Shown here piece by piece: positions 47,786 through 59,223 of a stretch of DNA of 64,000 bases. Source of the DNA: Nocardioides salarius (GTDB taxonomy: Bacteria; Actinomycetota; Actinomycetes; Propionibacteriales; Nocardioidaceae); NCBI RefSeq assembly GCF_016907435.1, contig NZ_JAFBBZ010000001.1:3162001-3226000 (forward strand), given 5' to 3'. The position numbers and the translations under genes were made by a program. Under the pieces are notes generated by a model. That model was not told where the DNA came from. It was given only the letters and a program-made list of their open reading frames with translations, and ran no database searches. Position 1 is the first letter of the stretch, and each line of letters starts with the position of its first letter.

Positions 47786-47789
<4 letters not shown>
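47046..47789 (-). CDS. sdhB: Succinate dehydrogenase iron-sulfur subunit
   Basis: Predicted 247 residues. The [2Fe-2S] ligands lie in [17 protein letters not shown] and the following TTTCQ. The C-terminal ferredoxin part has [19 protein letters not shown] for [4Fe-4S] and [20 protein letters not shown] for the other cluster(s). Together with the single large sdhC, this is the type-B-like SQR complex of Actinobacteria. The GTG at 47789 overlaps the sdhA stop (GTGA), so it is the third gene of the sdhCAB operon. The enzyme passes electrons from succinate to menaquinone. Confidence 0.95.
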
Positions 47790-49813
<2,024 letters not shown>

Positions 49814-49826
49814 GAGTCGATCTCCC

Positions 49827-50525
49827 TTAGTCGATGACGCCGAAGAGCGTGAAGAGGGGCACCAGCGAGAAGCCGCCGGCGACCACGACCGCGAGCACCC
49901 AGCCGGCGGTGCGGGCGCGGGTGCGGGACGCGGCGGTGTTGGTCCAGCCGAGCGTCTGGGCGGCGCTGAAGGTGCCGTGGTGCAGGTGCAGGCCGAGGGC
50001 GGCCATCGCGGCGAGGTAGATCAGCGTCATCCACCACACGCCGAAGGTGTCGACCATCAGCTGGTAGGGGTTGTTGGTCTCCCCACCGGTCGGGTTGACC
50101 TTGACGATCGTGAAGTTCAGCAGGTGCCAGACCAGGAAGAGCAGCAGCGTCAGCCCGCCCCAGCGCATGGTGCGCGAGGAGAGGGAGGAGTTGCGGCGCT
50201 TGCTCACCTCGTACTTGACCGGCCGGGCCGCCTGGGCGCGCTTCCACAGCACGACCGCGGCGTAGACGTGCACCACGAGCGCGATGATCAGCGCAGCGCG
50301 GAACAGCCACAGGAAGCCGGAGTAGGGGAGCATCGGCTCGCCCAGCTCGCGCAGGTGCTCGGCGTACTCGTTGAAGGCGCTCTCTCCCGAGAACGCCTTC
50401 AGGTTGCCGTACATGTGCGCGAGCACGTAGAGGATGAACAGCGCTCCGCTGCCAGCCATCATGATCTTCAGGGTGATCGTCGAGCGCGAAGCGCGCGCTC
50501 CTCTGACGAGAGTCGAGGTTGCCAC
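49827..50525 (-). CDS. sdhC: Succinate dehydrogenase cytochrome b subunit
   Basis: Predicted 232 residues with five transmembrane helices, the single-subunit, diheme cytochrome b558 type. Candidate heme ligands are the His in [37 protein letters not shown] and [32 protein letters not shown] is the family core. GTG at 50525 is chosen because TAACGT on the minus strand ends exactly 7 nt upstream; GTG at 50534 would add three residues and has GAGAGG as an RBS. It anchors SdhAB and reduces menaquinone. Confidence 0.93.
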   Translation of the reverse strand: MATSTLVRGARASRSTITLKIMMAGSGALFILYVLAHMYGNLKAFSGESAFNEYAEHLRELGEPMLPYSGFLWLFRAALIIALVVHVYAAVVLWKRAQAARPVKYEVSKRRNSSLSSRTMRWGGLTLLLFLVWHLLNFTIVKVNPTGGETNNPYQLMVDTFGVWWMTLIYLAAMAALGLHLHHGTFSAAQTLGWTNTAASRTRARTAGWVLAVVVAGGFSLVPLFTLFGVID

Positions 50526-50532
50526 GGCGGTC

Positions 50533-50538
50533 ACGTTA
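50533..50538 (-). promoter_or_regulatory. -10 box TAACGT of the sdhCAB operon
   Basis: TAACGT on the minus strand lies 7 nt before the GTG at 50525, the leaderless spacing seen elsewhere in the window. Confidence 0.45.
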
Positions 50539-50619
50539 CCTCTCGGCGCACGGACGTTCGGTCGCCGGGAGTGTGACAAATGCCCCTTCGGGGCTTGCGC
50601 CCTGCTGGGTGAGGGTACC

Positions 50620-51687
50620 CTAACCCGCCGTCCTGGCCCCGGCCCCGGGCCGGAGCAGCGTCTCGAGCTCGTCGACGGCGACCGCCCAGGTGCGCTGCGT
50701 GGCCAGCTCCCGGGCGCGTGCGCCGAGCAGGGAGCGGTGCGGGTCGGCGGCCACGGCCGCGACCGCCCGGGCCAGGGCGTGGGCGTCGCCGGGCTCGTGC
50801 AGCAGGCCCGTCTCGAGGTGGCGCACCACCTCGAGGGCACCGCCGGCGCGCGGCGCCACGACCGGCACCCCGCTGGCGGCGGCCTCGCGCAGCACGTGCG
50901 CGCAGGTCTGCGCCTCGCCGGGGTGGACCACCAGGTCGGTGCTGGCCAGCGCCACCGCGAGGTCGCCGGTGGGCAGGGTGCCGGTGAGCTTGGCGCCGGG
51001 CAGCCGGCCGCGCAGCCACTCGCGCTGCGGGCCATCGCCGATGACGACCGGCCGGATGCCGGGCACCTGCGCCAGCGCCGCGAGCCGTCGTACGCCGTGA
51101 CGCTTGTGCAGGCTGCCCACGAAGCCGACCACCACCAGCGGGCCGTCCTTCGACGACGCCCGCGACCAGTGCCGGTGCAGCCACTCGTCGCGCAGGGCCG
51201 GGGTGAACGCGTCGGTGTCGACGCCGGGGAGCCAGGTGGTCGTGCGCACGCCCAACGACTCCAGCCGCGCCGACATCCACGACGCGGTCACCACCACTGT
51301 GTCGGCGCGGTCGGCGACCCGGGTGCGCCAGTAGTCCCACGCCAGGTCGGGCACCGGCTGCTGCTGCAGGACCACGGTGCGCACCCCCGCGGCGCGGGCG
51401 TGCTTGAGCGCCTTGCGGCCCAGGCCACCGGGGGTGGTGGCGGGGCTGGTGGCGACCACGACGTCGGGACCGAAGCCGTCGACGGCGGCGCGCACCTGGG
51501 CGCCGGGCTGAGCCAGCGGGCTGACCCGCACCACCGCGCTGCCCCGGTAGCAGCGCAGCCCCGGCGCGGGCGCCACGAACCGCACCTCGTGGCCGCGGTC
51601 GATCAACCGGTCGGCCAGCGCCTTGACGGTCGTGGTGGTCGCGTCGCTCGCCGGGAAGAAGGTCTCGGTCACCAGCAGGATCCGCAC
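50620..51687 (-). CDS. GT4-family glycosyltransferase
   Basis: Predicted 355 residues. The N-terminus MRILLVTETFFPASDATTTTVKALADRLIDRGHEVRFVAP and mid-domain WLPGVDTDAFTP are typical of PimB/MgtA-like GT-B enzymes. The C-terminal nucleotide-sugar half has VGFVGSLHKRHGVRRL, VVIGDGPQREWL, DLVVHPGEAQTCAHVLREAAASGVPVVAPRAGGALEVV with the EX7E-like pair. It probably adds a sugar to a cell-envelope lipid or sterol-like acceptor (inference). Start GTG at 51687 has GGAGGG upstream; the longer frame runs back into the palindrome at 51771 and is not coding. It is the gene immediately downstream of the DUF559-like gene. Confidence 0.88.
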   Translation of the reverse strand: MRILLVTETFFPASDATTTTVKALADRLIDRGHEVRFVAPAPGLRCYRGSAVVRVSPLAQPGAQVRAAVDGFGPDVVVATSPATTPGGLGRKALKHARAAGVRTVVLQQQPVPDLAWDYWRTRVADRADTVVVTASWMSARLESLGVRTTTWLPGVDTDAFTPALRDEWLHRHWSRASSKDGPLVVVGFVGSLHKRHGVRRLAALAQVPGIRPVVIGDGPQREWLRGRLPGAKLTGTLPTGDLAVALASTDLVVHPGEAQTCAHVLREAAASGVPVVAPRAGGALEVVRHLETGLLHEPGDAHALARAVAAVAADPHRSLLGARARELATQRTWAVAVDELETLLRPGAGARTAG

Positions 51688-51770
51688 GCCGCCACCCTCC
51701 ACCCCCCGCCGGGCCCCCCGGCCACACCGCGGTGACGACCAGACGAACGCCACGTGGCCGGTGGCGTCCG

Positions 51771-51823
51771 AGTGGTCACGAACGACAGGGGAGCCCGGCC
51801 CGGAACTGTCGTTCGTGACCACT
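51771..51823. repeat. Left palindrome of the second DUF559 cassette
   Basis: A perfect 18-bp inverted repeat: AGTGGTCACGAACGACAG (51771-51788) and its exact inverse (51806-51823), 17-nt loop. The DUF559-like gene's stop codon begins 4 nt beyond. It is the same family as the palindromes at 3976, 4193, 52874 and inside the 187-bp units. Confidence 0.93.
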
Positions 51824-51826
51824 GCG

Positions 51827-52744
51827 TCAGCTGAGGTCGGGTCGCCAGGTCTTGACCAGCGCTCGAGTGCCCGCCGCGCTGAAGAGGGAGCACTTCAACA
51901 GGTCGTGCCAGGCCCGGATCCGCTCGGGGTCGTGCTGACGTCCGAGCGCCTCGTCCGCCGCGCGCAGGATGCTGACGGCGCGGTGCAGGACGTCGCCCGA
52001 CGTGTAGCCGTTGCGCCGCCAGCCCACGTCAGCCAGCCTTCGCTCGCGGCGTCGGTCGTCGGCGTACTGCCCCGCCTCGAGGTGGACGCCGCCGTCGTAC
52101 TCCTGCAGGCTGCGGCTGCCCACCACCCAGAGGTCGCCGCGGGCGACGAACCCGCCGTGCTCGTCGCGCACCTCGTGCTGGCTGACCACAGGGACCTCGC
52201 ACACGACGTGCAGGACTCGCAGCAAGCTCTCCCACGCTGACTCCGACGCCGGGTCTGCGAGATCGAGGGCCCGCAGGAGGCGGGGGGAGCCACGCCGGCG
52301 CCGGGCTGCGGCGAGGATCTCCTCCCTGGTCGTGCCGGCTCGCAGCGCCGCGTCGAGAAGGACCACGAGATCGAGCACGCCGAGGTCCCGGGCGCAGGAC
52401 GCCAGCGTCTCAGCGGGCGACGTCACCCGGAGAGCGTCGATGGTGACCGAGGTCGGAGGTGCCGGGTGGCGGGTCACCACCAGCTCCGGGCGCCGAACGC
52501 GGGGGGCAGACCGTGGCATGGCGACGAAGACCGGGAGCTCGTCCGGAAGGGGAGGCAACCACCAGCCGTGGACCTGCGCGGCACTGAGGTGGCTGAAGAC
52601 GGCCGACGACGGGAGGACCTGCTGCCAGGCGTGCAGGTCGGCGTACGGCGCCGTGCTCGCGACGCGACGGTGCACCCCCTGGCCCACCCGCTGCCACTCC
52701 TTGGACCGCGTCCTGCCCAAGCGCACCTCGACCACCTCGTCCAT
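51827..52744 (-). CDS. DUF559-like (Vsr-fold) protein, second copy type
   Basis: Predicted 305 residues. The N-terminal 60 residues (SKEWQRVGQGVHRRVASTAPYADLHAWQQVLPSSAVFSHLSAAQVHG) resemble the AbiEi-type winged-helix/linker region. Mid-part PVFVAMPRSAPRVRRPELVVTRHP and SPAETLASCARDLGVLDLVVLLDAALR match the family. The nuclease-fold C-terminus shows SAWESLLRVLHV (Glu 172), ARGDLWVVGSRSLQEYDGGVH (Asp 204, EYDG-x-x-H at 215-221) and YADDRRRERRLADVGWRRNGYTSGDVL. Overall similarity to the 320-residue DUF559 protein in this window is low but the fold motifs coincide. The gene is bounded by palindromes 51771-51823 and 52874-52926. Nuclease activity is inference. Confidence 0.82.
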   Translation of the reverse strand: MDEVVEVRLGRTRSKEWQRVGQGVHRRVASTAPYADLHAWQQVLPSSAVFSHLSAAQVHGWWLPPLPDELPVFVAMPRSAPRVRRPELVVTRHPAPPTSVTIDALRVTSPAETLASCARDLGVLDLVVLLDAALRAGTTREEILAAARRRRGSPRLLRALDLADPASESAWESLLRVLHVVCEVPVVSQHEVRDEHGGFVARGDLWVVGSRSLQEYDGGVHLEAGQYADDRRRERRLADVGWRRNGYTSGDVLHRAVSILRAADEALGRQHDPERIRAWHDLLKCSLFSAAGTRALVKTWRPDLS

Positions 52745-53014
52745 GCCCTGACGCTGCCCGGCAACGACGACGGGCGCCTTCCCGGGTCCTGTCGCTGGGG
52801 ATCGACCGGTCGCGCCGCGCGTACGTGGAGAAATGGTGGCTCACCGGGTGGTGGGGGCACGCTGGTGTAGCCGAGTGGTCACGGACGACCATGACCGGTG
52901 CTCCTGGGATGTCGTCTGTGACCACTGCGAGGCCAGCTGCCTCTGGCGCAACCACTCGGTGGACTGCCGGCGCGGAAAACATCACACTCTGTGGCCGACG
53001 CCACGCCGGGCTCC
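52745..53014. other. Intergenic region between the DUF559-like gene and mutA
   Basis: No gene is seen. The region contains the palindrome at 52874-52926 and, at its end, the mutA -10 box. Open frames here (such as one continuing into mutA) lack any conserved sequence. Confidence 0.6.
52874..52926. repeat. Right palindrome of the second DUF559 cassette
   Basis: Arms AGTGGTCACGGACGAC (52874-52889) and GTCGTCTGTGACCACT (52911-52926) are inverted repeats with one mismatch. It is the counterpart of the palindrome at 51771-51823, 130 bp upstream of the gene start. Confidence 0.9.
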
Positions 53015-53020
53015 TAGGGT
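53015..53020 (+). promoter_or_regulatory. -10 box TAGGGT of the mutAB operon, leaderless start
   Basis: TAGGGT ends exactly 7 nt before the ATG at 53028. Confidence 0.6.
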
Positions 53021-53027
53021 TCGGCTC

Positions 53028-54782
53028 ATGACCTCACCCGAAGGTGCCGTGGAGGGCGGACTCGACGAGCCCACCGGCCTGGAGCCGGAGCAGGGCTCGC
53101 TGGAGCTGCTCGGACCCGACGACGACTGGCGACCGGCCGACTGGGAGCAGGCGGCGGCGGCGGTGCTGCGCAAGTCGCGCCGGATGCGCGAGGAGGACCC
53201 CGACTCGCTGGTCTGGGAGAAGCTGACGCGCACCACGCTCGACGACATCCCCGTCACCCCGCTGGGCACCGCCTCGCTGCTCGACGACCTGCTCACCGCC
53301 GGGCGGCCCGCCCGCGCCGGCGACTGGGACGTGCGCGCCCACCTGGCCGCCGGACCGGAGAAGGCCGGCAACGAGGCGCTGCTGGTCGACCTCGAGGGCG
53401 GGGTCACCTCGGTGTGGGTCGAGGCCGACGCCGACACCGACCTGGGGGTGCTGCTCGACGGGGTGCTGGTCGACCTGGCCCCCGTCGTCCTCGACGCGCC
53501 GACGGCCCCGCTCGCGGTCGCCGAGGCGTTCGTGGCCCACGTCGGCGACACCGACCTGCCCGCCGGCACCAACCTCGGGGTCGGCGCCACCGCCCCGGCC
53601 GACGACCTGGTCGCCGTGGCCCGTCTCGCCGCCGAGCGCGGCGTGCTCGGCGTGGTCGTCGACGCGACCGCCGTGCACGACCGCGGCGCCTCAGACGCCC
53701 AGGAGCTGGGCTGGTCGATGGCCGCCGCGGCCCGGGTGCTGCGGGTGCTCACCGAGGCCGGCATGAACGTCGACGACGCCGCCGGCCTCGTCGAGCTGCG
53801 CTACGCCGTCACCGACGAGCAGTTCGCCTCGATCGCCAAGCTGCGCGCCGCCCGCCGGCTCTGGGCCCGGGTGCTCGAGCTCAGCGGCGCCACGAGCGGC
53901 GCCGCCCAGCGGGTGCACGCGGTCACCAGCCGGCCGATGATGAGCCGCTACGACCCCTGGGTCAACATGCTGCGCACCACCGTGGCCGCCTTCGCCGCGG
54001 GCGTGGGCGGCGCCGACGCCGTCACCGTGCTGCCCTTCGACGCGCCCCTCGGGCGCCCCGACGCGTTCGGGCGCCGGATCGCGCGCAACACCTCGCACCT
54101 GCTCGTCGACGAGGCGCACGTCGCCCACGTGGCCGACCCCGCCGGCGGCTCGTACGCCGTCGAGAAGCTCACCGACGACCTGGCCGTCGCGGCGTGGGAG
54201 GTGCTCGGGCGGCTCGACACCCCCGACGGCCCCGACGAGCAGGCGCTCGACGAGATGGTCGCGCGCACCGTCGAGCGGCGCGACCAGCAGGTCGCCACCC
54301 GCGAGCGCCCGCTGACCGGCCTCACCGAGTTCCCGAACCTGGCCGAGGAGCTGCCCGAGCGCGAGCCGTACGACGGCTGGGCCGGGGTCCGCTCCTACGG
54401 CGCGGCGTTCGAGGCGATGCGCGACGAGCCGCCGGCCGCCCGCGTGCTGCTGGCCACCCTGGGCCCGGTCGCCGCGCACACCGCGCGCGCCACCTTCGCC
54501 ACCAACCTGCTGGCCGCCGGCGGCGTGGCCGTCGACGTGGCCGGCCCCACCGAGGGGCCCGACGACCTCGTGGCCGCCCACGACGGCCACACGGTGGTCT
54601 GCCTGGCCGGTGCCGACGCGGCGTACGACGAGTGGGGCCGGGCCGCGGCCGAGGCGCTGCGCGCCGCGGGCGCCACCCGCGTCGTCGTCGCCGGCAAGCC
54701 CCGCGAGTGGGCCGACGACTCCTGCGCGACGGGCGTCGACGCCCTTGCCTTCCTGACCCGCACCCGAGAGGCGCTGGCATGA
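53028..54782 (+). CDS. mutA: Methylmalonyl-CoA mutase small (beta) subunit
   Basis: Predicted 584 residues. It has the mutase TIM-barrel fold ([77 protein letters not shown]) and a reduced C-terminal B12-like domain that lacks the DxHxxG cobalamin motif. It is the non-catalytic partner in the heterodimeric mutase of Actinobacteria. Start ATG at 53028 with a leaderless TAGGGT box; its stop overlaps mutB (ATGA). With mutB and meaB it converts propionate-derived methylmalonyl-CoA to succinyl-CoA, which sucCD and sdhCAB then process. Confidence 0.94.
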   Translation: MTSPEGAVEGGLDEPTGLEPEQGSLELLGPDDDWRPADWEQAAAAVLRKSRRMREEDPDSLVWEKLTRTTLDDIPVTPLGTASLLDDLLTAGRPARAGDWDVRAHLAAGPEKAGNEALLVDLEGGVTSVWVEADADTDLGVLLDGVLVDLAPVVLDAPTAPLAVAEAFVAHVGDTDLPAGTNLGVGATAPADDLVAVARLAAERGVLGVVVDATAVHDRGASDAQELGWSMAAAARVLRVLTEAGMNVDDAAGLVELRYAVTDEQFASIAKLRAARRLWARVLELSGATSGAAQRVHAVTSRPMMSRYDPWVNMLRTTVAAFAAGVGGADAVTVLPFDAPLGRPDAFGRRIARNTSHLLVDEAHVAHVADPAGGSYAVEKLTDDLAVAAWEVLGRLDTPDGPDEQALDEMVARTVERRDQQVATRERPLTGLTEFPNLAEELPEREPYDGWAGVRSYGAAFEAMRDEPPAARVLLATLGPVAAHTARATFATNLLAAGGVAVDVAGPTEGPDDLVAAHDGHTVVCLAGADAAYDEWGRAAAEALRAAGATRVVVAGKPREWADDSCATGVDALAFLTRTREALA

Positions 54783-56953
54783 GCATCCCGAAGTCCTTCA
54801 GCGGCCTGCCCCTGGTCGGCGACGGCCCGGCGCCGTCGACCGGCACCCCGGCCCACGACCTGTGGACCGCGCCCGAGGGCATCCAGATCAAGACGTCCTA
54901 CGGCCCCGAGGACCTCGACGGCCTCGACGCGCTCGACACGCTGCCGGGCCTGAGCCCGTTCCTGCGTGGGCCCTACCCGACGATGTACACCACCCAGCCG
55001 TGGACCGTCCGGCAGTACGCCGGCTTCTCCACCGCCGAGGAGTCCAACGCGTTCTACCGGCGCAACCTGGCCGCGGGCCAGAAGGGCCTCTCGGTCGCCT
55101 TCGACCTGGCCACGCACCGCGGCTACGACTCCGACCACCCGCGGGTGCGCGGCGACGTCGGCATGGCCGGCGTGGCGATCGACTCGATCTACGACGCGCG
55201 CACCCTCTTCGACGGCATCCCGCTGGACAAGATGTCGGTGTCGATGACCATGAACGGCGCGGTGCTGCCGGTGCTGGCGCTCTACATCGCCGCCGCCGAG
55301 GAGCAGGGGGTGGCGCCGGAGCAGCTCGCGGGGACCATCCAGAACGACATCCTCAAGGAGTTCATGGTCCGCAACACCTACATCTACCCGCCGGCGCCGT
55401 CGATGCGGATCATCTCCGACATCTTCAGCTACACCTCGGCGAAGATGCCGCGCTTCAACTCGATCTCGATCTCCGGCTACCACATCCAGGAGGCCGGGGC
55501 GACCAACGACCTCGAGCTGGCCTACACGCTGGCCGACGGCGTGGAGTACATCCGCGCCGGCCTGGAGACCGGGATGAGCATCGACCAGTTCGCCCCGCGC
55601 CTGTCGTTCTTCTGGGCGATCGGGATGAACTTCTACATGGAGGTCGCCAAGATGCGCGCGGCCCGGGCGCTGTGGGCGCGGCTGGTGCGCCAGTTCGACC
55701 CGCAGAACCCCAAGTCGCTCTCGCTGCGCACCCACTCGCAGACCTCCGGCTGGAGCCTGACCGCGCAGGACGTCTTCAACAACGTCCAGCGCACCTGCAT
55801 CGAGGCGATGGCCTCCACCCAGGGCCACACCCAGTCGCTGCACACCAACGCCCTCGACGAGGCGATCGCGCTGCCGACCGACTTCTCGGCCCGCATCGCC
55901 CGCAACACCCAGCTGCTGCTGCAGCAGGAGAGCGGCACCACCGGCACGATCGACCCGTGGGCCGGCTCGTACTACGTCGAGCGGCTGACCCACGACCTGG
56001 CCGAGCGGGCCTGGGCGCACATCCAGGAGGCGGAGAAGGCCGGCGGCATGGCCAAGGCCATCGAGCAGGGCATCCCCAAGATGCGCATCGAGGAGGCGGC
56101 CGCCCGCACCCAGGCGCGCCTCGACTCGGGCGCGCAGAAGCTCATCGGCGTCAACACCTACCGCCTGGCCGCCGAGGACAAGCTCGACGTGCTGCGCGTC
56201 GACAACGACGACGTCTACCGCCAGCAGGTCGCCAAGCTCGAGCGGCTGCGCGCGGAGCGCAACGACGACGACGTCCGCTCGGCCCTCGAGGCGCTGACCC
56301 GCTCGGCCGAGCAGGGCCCGCGCCAGGGCTCGCTCGAGGGCAACCTGCTCGCGCTGGCCGTCGACGCCGCCCGCGCCAAGGCGACCGTCGGCGAGATCTC
56401 CGACGCCCTCGAGAAGGTCTACGGCCGCCACCAGGCCGTGATCCGTACGATCAGCGGCGTGTTCCGCGACGAGTCCGCCAACGCCGGCGAGGGCGGTAGC
56501 CTGGTCACTCAGGTGCTCCAGGCCACCGAGGAGTTCGAGGAGGCCGAGGGTCGGCGCCCGCGCATCCTGGTCGCCAAGATGGGCCAGGACGGCCACGACC
56601 GCGGCCAGAAGGTGATCGTCTCCGCCTTCGCCGACATGGGCTTCGACGTCGACGTGGGGCCGCTGTTCTCCACGCCCGAGGAGGTCGCCCAGCAGGCCGT
56701 CGACGCCGACGTGCACATCGTCGGCGTCAGCTCGCTGGCCGCCGGCCACCTCGCGCTGCTGCCGGCGCTGCGCGAGGCGCTGGCCGAGCAGGGCCGCCCC
56801 GACATCATGGTCGTCATCGGCGGGGTGATCCCGCCCGACGACGTCCCGACGCTGCGCGAGATGGGGGCCGCCGAGGTGTTCCTGCCCGGCACCGTCATCG
56901 CCGAGTCGGCGCTGTCGCTGCTGGCCAAGCTCCGCGACGCGCTCGGCCACTGA
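54779..56953 (+). CDS. mutB: Methylmalonyl-CoA mutase large (catalytic) subunit
   Basis: Predicted 724 residues. The substrate barrel carries [66 protein letters not shown] and the C-terminal cobalamin domain carries [14 protein letters not shown] (DxHxxG, lower axial His), [10 protein letters not shown] and [11 protein letters not shown]. It catalyses the adenosylcobalamin-dependent rearrangement of methylmalonyl-CoA to succinyl-CoA. The start overlaps mutA by 4 nt; meaB follows after 8 bp. Confidence 0.97.
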   Translation: MSIPKSFSGLPLVGDGPAPSTGTPAHDLWTAPEGIQIKTSYGPEDLDGLDALDTLPGLSPFLRGPYPTMYTTQPWTVRQYAGFSTAEESNAFYRRNLAAGQKGLSVAFDLATHRGYDSDHPRVRGDVGMAGVAIDSIYDARTLFDGIPLDKMSVSMTMNGAVLPVLALYIAAAEEQGVAPEQLAGTIQNDILKEFMVRNTYIYPPAPSMRIISDIFSYTSAKMPRFNSISISGYHIQEAGATNDLELAYTLADGVEYIRAGLETGMSIDQFAPRLSFFWAIGMNFYMEVAKMRAARALWARLVRQFDPQNPKSLSLRTHSQTSGWSLTAQDVFNNVQRTCIEAMASTQGHTQSLHTNALDEAIALPTDFSARIARNTQLLLQQESGTTGTIDPWAGSYYVERLTHDLAERAWAHIQEAEKAGGMAKAIEQGIPKMRIEEAAARTQARLDSGAQKLIGVNTYRLAAEDKLDVLRVDNDDVYRQQVAKLERLRAERNDDDVRSALEALTRSAEQGPRQGSLEGNLLALAVDAARAKATVGEISDALEKVYGRHQAVIRTISGVFRDESANAGEGGSLVTQVLQATEEFEEAEGRRPRILVAKMGQDGHDRGQKVIVSAFADMGFDVDVGPLFSTPEEVAQQAVDADVHIVGVSSLAAGHLALLPALREALAEQGRPDIMVVIGGVIPPDDVPTLREMGAAEVFLPGTVIAESALSLLAKLRDALGH

Positions 56954-56961
56954 GGAGCGGC

Positions 56962-57951
56962 GTGGCAGAGGACCGCGTCGCGGCGCTCGTCGCCGGCATC
57001 CGCGAGGGGCGCCGGGCGGCGGTGTCGCAGGCCATCACCCTGGTGGAGTCCTCGCGCCCGCAGCACCGGCTGCAGGCGCGCGAGCTGCTCACCGCCCTGG
57101 CCGAGGAGTCGGGGGGCGGCGACGTGGTGCGGGTGGGGATCTCGGGCGTGCCCGGGGTCGGCAAGTCCACCTTCATCGAGGCGCTCGGCACCCGGCTCAC
57201 CGCGGCCGGGCACCGAGTGGGCGTGCTGGCCGTCGACCCCTCCAGCGTGCGCACCGGTGGCTCGGTGCTGGGCGACAAGACCCGGATGGGCCGCCTGGCC
57301 ACCGACCCCGACGCGTTCATCCGTCCCTCGCCCTCGGCCGGCACCCTGGGCGGCGTCGCCCGTGCCACCGTGCAGGCGATGGCGGTGCTCGAGGCCGCCG
57401 GCTACGACGTCGTGCTCGTCGAGACCGTCGGCGTCGGCCAGTCCGAGGTCACCGTGGCCGGCATGGTCGACACCTTCCTGTTCCTCACCCTGGCCCGCAC
57501 CGGCGACCAGCTGCAGGGCATCAAGAAGGGCATCCTCGAGATCGCCGACGTGATCGCGGTCAACAAGGCCGACGGCGACCGCGCCCAGGAGGCGCGCGCC
57601 GCGGCCCGCGACCTGGCCGGCGCGCTGCGGATGGTGCGCGGCAAGGGGGAGTGGGCCCCGCCGGTGGTGACCTGCTCGGCGCTGGAGGACGTCGGCGTCG
57701 ACGACCTGTGGGAGCGGGTGCTGGCCCACCGCGACCACCTCGGCGACGAGGGCCTGCTCGCCAAGCGCGCCGAGCAGCAGCTCGACTTCACCTGGGCGAT
57801 GGTGCGCGACGAGCTCGACCAGCGACTGCGCCTCTCGCCGGGGGTGCGCGGGGTGCGCGACGAGGTCCGGGCCGCGGTGCTCGCCGGCGAGCTGCCCGCC
57901 ACGGTCGCGGCCGACCGGCTGCTCGCGGCGTACGACGCCGACCCGAGGTAG
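56962..57951 (+). CDS. meaB: Methylmalonyl-CoA mutase-associated GTPase MeaB
   Basis: Predicted 329 residues. The P-loop GTPase motifs are ISGVPGVGKSTFIEALG (Walker A), DPSSVRTGGSVLGDKTRM and FIRPSPSAGTLGGVARAT (switch), VETVGVGQSE and VNKADGDRA. The C-terminal helices (LDFTWAMVRDELDQRL) form the dimerisation arm. It gates and protects the cofactor of MutB. Start GTG at 56962 with GAGGAGCGG 5 nt before, in operon with mutAB. Confidence 0.95.
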   Translation: MAEDRVAALVAGIREGRRAAVSQAITLVESSRPQHRLQARELLTALAEESGGGDVVRVGISGVPGVGKSTFIEALGTRLTAAGHRVGVLAVDPSSVRTGGSVLGDKTRMGRLATDPDAFIRPSPSAGTLGGVARATVQAMAVLEAAGYDVVLVETVGVGQSEVTVAGMVDTFLFLTLARTGDQLQGIKKGILEIADVIAVNKADGDRAQEARAAARDLAGALRMVRGKGEWAPPVVTCSALEDVGVDDLWERVLAHRDHLGDEGLLAKRAEQQLDFTWAMVRDELDQRLRLSPGVRGVRDEVRAAVLAGELPATVAADRLLAAYDADPR

Positions 57952-58023
57952 CGCAACCCCGGTTCACCACTACTGGGCATGCCCAGGCGCCCGCCGAGGT
58001 CCACCATCGAGTCGACCTTGAGC

Positions 58024-58042
58024 GTGGAGGGCCCCCCTCCAC
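58024..58042 (+). promoter_or_regulatory. Hairpin in the leader of the ScyD/ScyE-like gene
   Basis: GTGGAGGG (58024-58031) and CCCTCCAC (58035-58042) pair perfectly over a 3-nt loop, ending 19 nt before the ATG. The RBS (GTGGAGGAA) follows it. It could terminate meaB transcription or shape translation; not tested. Confidence 0.4.
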
Positions 58043-58061
58043 CCGACAGTGGAGGAACCCC

Positions 58062-59162
58062 ATGCACCGTCTCGTCTCGGCCCTCGTGCTCGTCCCGGCG
58101 CTCGGCGCGCTGGCCACCGGCCCCCTGCTCGTCCCCGCCGCGACCGCGGCCGCCCCCGACCCGTCCGCCCGCCCGGAGGCGCACGGCCTGACGACCCCCC
58201 TGAGCCTGGCCGTCAGCGGCCGCGGGGTCGTCCACGTCTCCCAGAACTTCGCCGGGCTGCTGACCCGTCAGTCGCCGGGCGGCAAGCAGCGGGTGATCGC
58301 CTCGGCCGCCCGCGGCGGCGAGGTCGGGGCCGTCTCGGTGCGCCGCGGCGTCGTGACGTACGCCGTCTCGCGCGGAGAGAACGAGGTCGGCAAGGTCCGC
58401 CAGGTCCGGCGCGACGGCACCGACCGCGGGCTCGCCGACCTCGGCAGGCACGAGCGCCGCCACAACCCCGACGGGGCGACGACCTACGGCTTCGAGGGCC
58501 TGGGCGAGAAGTGCGAGTCCCGGCTGCCCGACGACCTGCTCCCGGCGACGTACGACGGCCGCGTCGAGACCCACCCCTTCGCGACGACCAGCGTGGGCGA
58601 GACGGTGTACGTCGCCGACGCGGGCGCCAACGCCGTGCTGGCGATCGACGGTGACGGCGACGTCTCCACCGTGGCGGTCGTGCCCCCGGCGGTGGCGAAG
58701 GTGACCAAGAAGGTCGCCCGCGCCACGGGCCTGCCGGGCTGCACGGTCGGCTCGCGCTACCGCTTCGAGTCGGTGCCCACCGACGTGGAGGTCGGCCCCG
58801 GCGGCCAGCTCTACGTGACCTCGCTGCCCGGTGGCCCCGAGGACGGCAGCGTCGGGCGCCTGGGCTCGGTGCACCGCGTCGACCCCGCCACCGGCACGAC
58901 CACCCGGGTCGTGCGCGGCCTGCTGAGCGCGACCGGGCTGGCCGTGGCCGACGACGGCGACCTCTACGTCGCCGAGCTCTTCGGCGGTCGCATCGTGCGG
59001 GTCCCGGCCGGCACGGCGAGACCGACCACGCTGCGCCGCGTGAGCATGCCCGGTGACCTCGAGATCGCCGGCGGCCGGCTGTGGGCGACCACCGACGTGC
59101 TGGTCGGCACCGCTCCCGGGCAGCGCCCCGGTGGCACGGTGCGCAGCTTCCCGCTGCCCTAG
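58062..59162 (+). CDS. Secreted ScyD/ScyE-family beta-propeller protein
   Basis: Predicted 366 residues. A Sec signal peptide is clear (LVSALVLVPALGALATGPLLVPAATAAAP, cleavage near AAA). The mature part starts GLTTPLSLAVSGRGVVHVSQNFAGLLTR and has repeated blades such as TSVGETVYVADAGANAVLAID, SVPTDVEVGPGGQLYVTSLPGGPEDGSVGRLGSVHRVDPATG and SATGLAVADDGDLYVAELFGGRIVRV, a pattern of the ScyD/ScyE family of secreted propellers (function in Actinobacteria unknown). Start ATG at 58062 with GGAGGAA upstream. Confidence 0.85.
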   Translation: MHRLVSALVLVPALGALATGPLLVPAATAAAPDPSARPEAHGLTTPLSLAVSGRGVVHVSQNFAGLLTRQSPGGKQRVIASAARGGEVGAVSVRRGVVTYAVSRGENEVGKVRQVRRDGTDRGLADLGRHERRHNPDGATTYGFEGLGEKCESRLPDDLLPATYDGRVETHPFATTSVGETVYVADAGANAVLAIDGDGDVSTVAVVPPAVAKVTKKVARATGLPGCTVGSRYRFESVPTDVEVGPGGQLYVTSLPGGPEDGSVGRLGSVHRVDPATGTTTRVVRGLLSATGLAVADDGDLYVAELFGGRIVRVPAGTARPTTLRRVSMPGDLEIAGGRLWATTDVLVGTAPGQRPGGTVRSFPLP

Positions 59163-59210
59163 CGGCGGGCCAGCGGCGGGCCAGCAGCGGGGCGGTCGGG
59201 CGCGGCGCAC

Positions 59211-59216
59211 TAACCT
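59211..59216 (+). promoter_or_regulatory. -10 box TAACCT, leaderless start of the amidohydrolase gene
   Basis: TAACCT ends exactly 7 nt before the ATG at 59224. Confidence 0.55.
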
Positions 59217-59223
59217 GGGCCCG

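Noticed and set aside
51688..51822. N-terminal extension of the glycosyltransferase into the palindrome
   Set aside because: The extra residues are encoded by the palindrome itself; the GT4 family start MRILLVTETFFP with a good GGAGGG RBS is at 51687.
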